From NCBI GenBank assembly GCA_958299035.1, contig CATQJL010000001.1, forward strand, positions 5,634,284-5,698,283: a stretch of 64,000 bases of DNA, given 5' to 3'. Made by a program: the position numbers and the translations under genes. This document shows, one piece after another, positions 62,736 through 64,000 of this stretch. The notes under the pieces are model-generated. The model ran no database searches and was not told the DNA's origin. It worked only from the letters and a program-made list of their open reading frames with translations. The stretch comes from Cylicocyclus nassatus. Taxonomy: Eukaryota > Nematoda > Chromadorea > Rhabditida > Strongylidae. How positions within the stretch are numbered: position 1 is the stretch's first letter; each line of letters begins with the position of its first letter.

Positions 62736-64000
62736 ATGGCTCGCATAGACAGCGATTCCCAAATTATACCCACCCATAGCTCCTTTATCACTTCAGCGTT
62801 TCGGATAAGACTCTATAGGTTTTTCAAGCCTACCTTTGCTCTATTTGAGAGCAAAAAATCCAGTCCAGTTCAAGAAGTCACGTGTGAGCATCTGTTCGAA
62901 TAAAGGCTTTGAAATGGCTCGCATAGTCAGCGATTCCCAAATTATACCCACTCATAGCTCCTTTATAACCTCAGCGTTCCGGATAAGACTTTGAGTTTTC
63001 CAAGAATATCTTCATCTACTGGAGAGCAAAAAATCCAGGCCAGTCCAGGAATTCATGCCTGAGCGTCACTGTCCGAATATAAGGCTTTAAAATGGTTCGC
63101 ATAGACAGCGATTCCCAAATTATACCCACCCATAGCTCCTTTATATCTTCAGCGTTCCGGATAAGACTCTATAGGTTTTTCAAGACTACCTTTGCTCTAC
63201 TGGACGGCAAAAAAAAACAGGCCGATCCAGAAAGCATGCCTGAGCGTCACTGTCCGAATATATGGCTATGAAATGGCTCGCATAGACAGCGATTCCCAAA
63301 TTATACCCACCCATACTCCTTTATAACCTCAGCGTTCCGGATAAGACTCTATAGGTTTTTCAAGACTACCTTTGCTCTACTGGACAGCAAAAAAAACTGG
63401 CCGATCCAGAAAGCATGCCTGAGCGTCACTGTCCGAATATATGGCTATGAAATGGCTCGCATAGACAGCGATTCCCAAATTATACCCACCCATAGCTCCT
63501 TTATAACCTCAGCGTTCCGGATAAGACTTTAGAGTTTTCCAAGAATATCTTCATCTACTGGAGAGCAAAAAATCCAGGCCAGTCCAGGAATTCATGCCTG
63601 AGCGTCACTGTCCGAATATAAGGCTTTAAAATGGTTCGCATAGACAGCGATTCCCAAATTATACCCACCCATAGCTCCTTTATATCTTCAGCGTTCCGGA
63701 TAAGACTCTATAGGTTTTTCAAGACTACCTTTGCTCTACTGGACAGCAAAAAATACAGGCCGATTCAGGAAGTCATGTGTGAGCATCTGTTCGAATAAAG
63801 GCTTTGAAATGGCTCGCATAGACAGCGATTCCCAAATTATACCCACCCATAGCTCCTTTATAACCTCAGCGTTCCGTATAAGACTCTATAGGTTTTTCAA
63901 GACTACCTTTGCTCTACTGGACAGCAAAAAAAAACTGGCCGATCCAGAAAGCATGCCTGAGCGTCACTGTCCGAATATATGGCTATGAAATGGCTCGCAT
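62736..64000 (+). repeat. 9-mer HOR, copy 4, cut by the window end, with one replaced monomer
   Basis: Units start at 62736, 62914, 63092, 63273, 63452, 63631, 63809 and 63990. All align with copy 3 except the third (63092). That unit has ttatatcttcagcg, ttccggataag and ctggacggc followed by acaggcc, the form found at 50494, 51742, 53872 and 58125. The second unit lost an A (gactttgagttttcc near 62990). The window stops inside the 63990 unit. Confidence 0.9.

Larger units (their letters stand above)
1..64000 (+). repeat. Satellite DNA array, about 178 bp monomer, with higher-order repeats
   Basis: Every part of the window belongs to one tandem repeat. Monomer starts (ATGGCTCGCATAG and close variants) can be placed from 31 to 63990 with spacings of 167-183 bp and no gap, inversion or insertion. 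Constant landmarks per unit are the start, then cccaaattatacccaccc, then cagcgttccggataagac (ttccg or tttcg or tttgg), a T5 tract, an A5-A11 tract, and usually gagcgtcactgtccgaat. Units differ by diagnostic substitutions and small indels, and their order repeats at larger periods, which is the definition of a higher-order repeat. Both window ends are inside a monomer, so the array is longer than 64 kb. Such arrays are usually centromeric or pericentromeric in eukaryotes; that location is inference. No rRNA, tRNA, transposon or protein gene was seen on either strand. Confidence 0.98.

Noticed and set aside
1..64000. CRISPR array
   Set aside because: The units are about 178 bp and contiguous, without unique spacers between short repeats; variation is substitution within homologous units.
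1..64000. Primate alpha satellite
   Set aside because: Length (about 178 rather than 171 bp) and sequence landmarks do not fit what I know of alpha satellite; the HOR style is similar but the monomer is different.
1..64000. Inverted monomers or a strand switch
   Set aside because: Plus-strand monomer starts can be placed continuously at 167-183 bp from 31 to 63990, leaving no room for an inverted unit.

Overview
The whole 64 kb window is one uninterrupted head-to-tail satellite DNA array. The repeat unit can be followed from its conserved start (ATGGCTCGCATAG, or ATGGTTCGC / ATGCCTCGC / ATAGATCGC variants) at position 31 to the last start at 63990. Successive starts are 167-183 bp apart, most often 168, 176-179, 180 or 181, giving about 360 monomers, all in the same orientation. 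I found no gene, RNA gene, transposon, inversion, non-satellite spacer or array edge. The many open frames on both strands are products of the repeat: a 180 bp unit is 60 codons, so an open frame simply continues from unit to unit.

Organism: a large satellite with nested higher-order repeats (HORs) is typical of eukaryotic centromeric or pericentromeric heterochromatin, so a eukaryote assembled from long reads is the best inference. The monomer does not look like primate alpha satellite, and I see no CENP-B box. A hand count on one monomer (6792-6971) gives about 46% GC and 7 CpGs, observed/expected near 0.77. This argues against strong germline CpG methylation decay. I cannot name the species or clade.

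Monomer families: A (about 180 bp, body ctctataggtttttc...ggacagcaaaaaaac), B (179 bp, ctttagagttttcc...ctactggagagc), C (176-177 bp, ctttatagtttttc...ctatttgagagc, tail gagcatctgttcgaataaag) and D (168 bp, short tail gagtaccatgcctttgaa). The next unit after D usually begins ATAGATCGCAAGAC. D recurs at irregular multiples of the monomer and marks most HOR boundaries.

Layout: (1) 1-5.7 kb, a 1596 bp 9-mer and a 1247 bp 7-mer, each in one full and one broken copy. (2) 5.7-14.1 kb, a macro-unit of 3916 bp, then 3554 bp, then a fragment. Each macro-unit contains a run of near-identical 180 bp A monomers and nested 6-mers. (3) 14.1-34.4 kb, A/B alternation (179+181 = 360 bp dimers) punctuated by D, giving HORs of 1244, 1604, 1965, 2682 and 3042 bp and a 4814 bp long-range repeat. 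(4) 34.4-41.8 kb, C-D-A triads of 524 bp and composite cassettes. (5) 41.8-64 kb, HORs of 1072-1783 bp and a 4253 bp super-repeat, ending in 1599 bp 9-mers. This part carries restriction-site-creating variants (GAATTC, GCATGC, CACGTG) that are rare or absent to the left.

No protein system is present. The interest lies in repeat evolution: multi-scale unequal exchange, recurrent hybrid monomers and conversion-like patches. Coordinates of monomer starts were read by hand from the sequence; percentages of identity were not computed.
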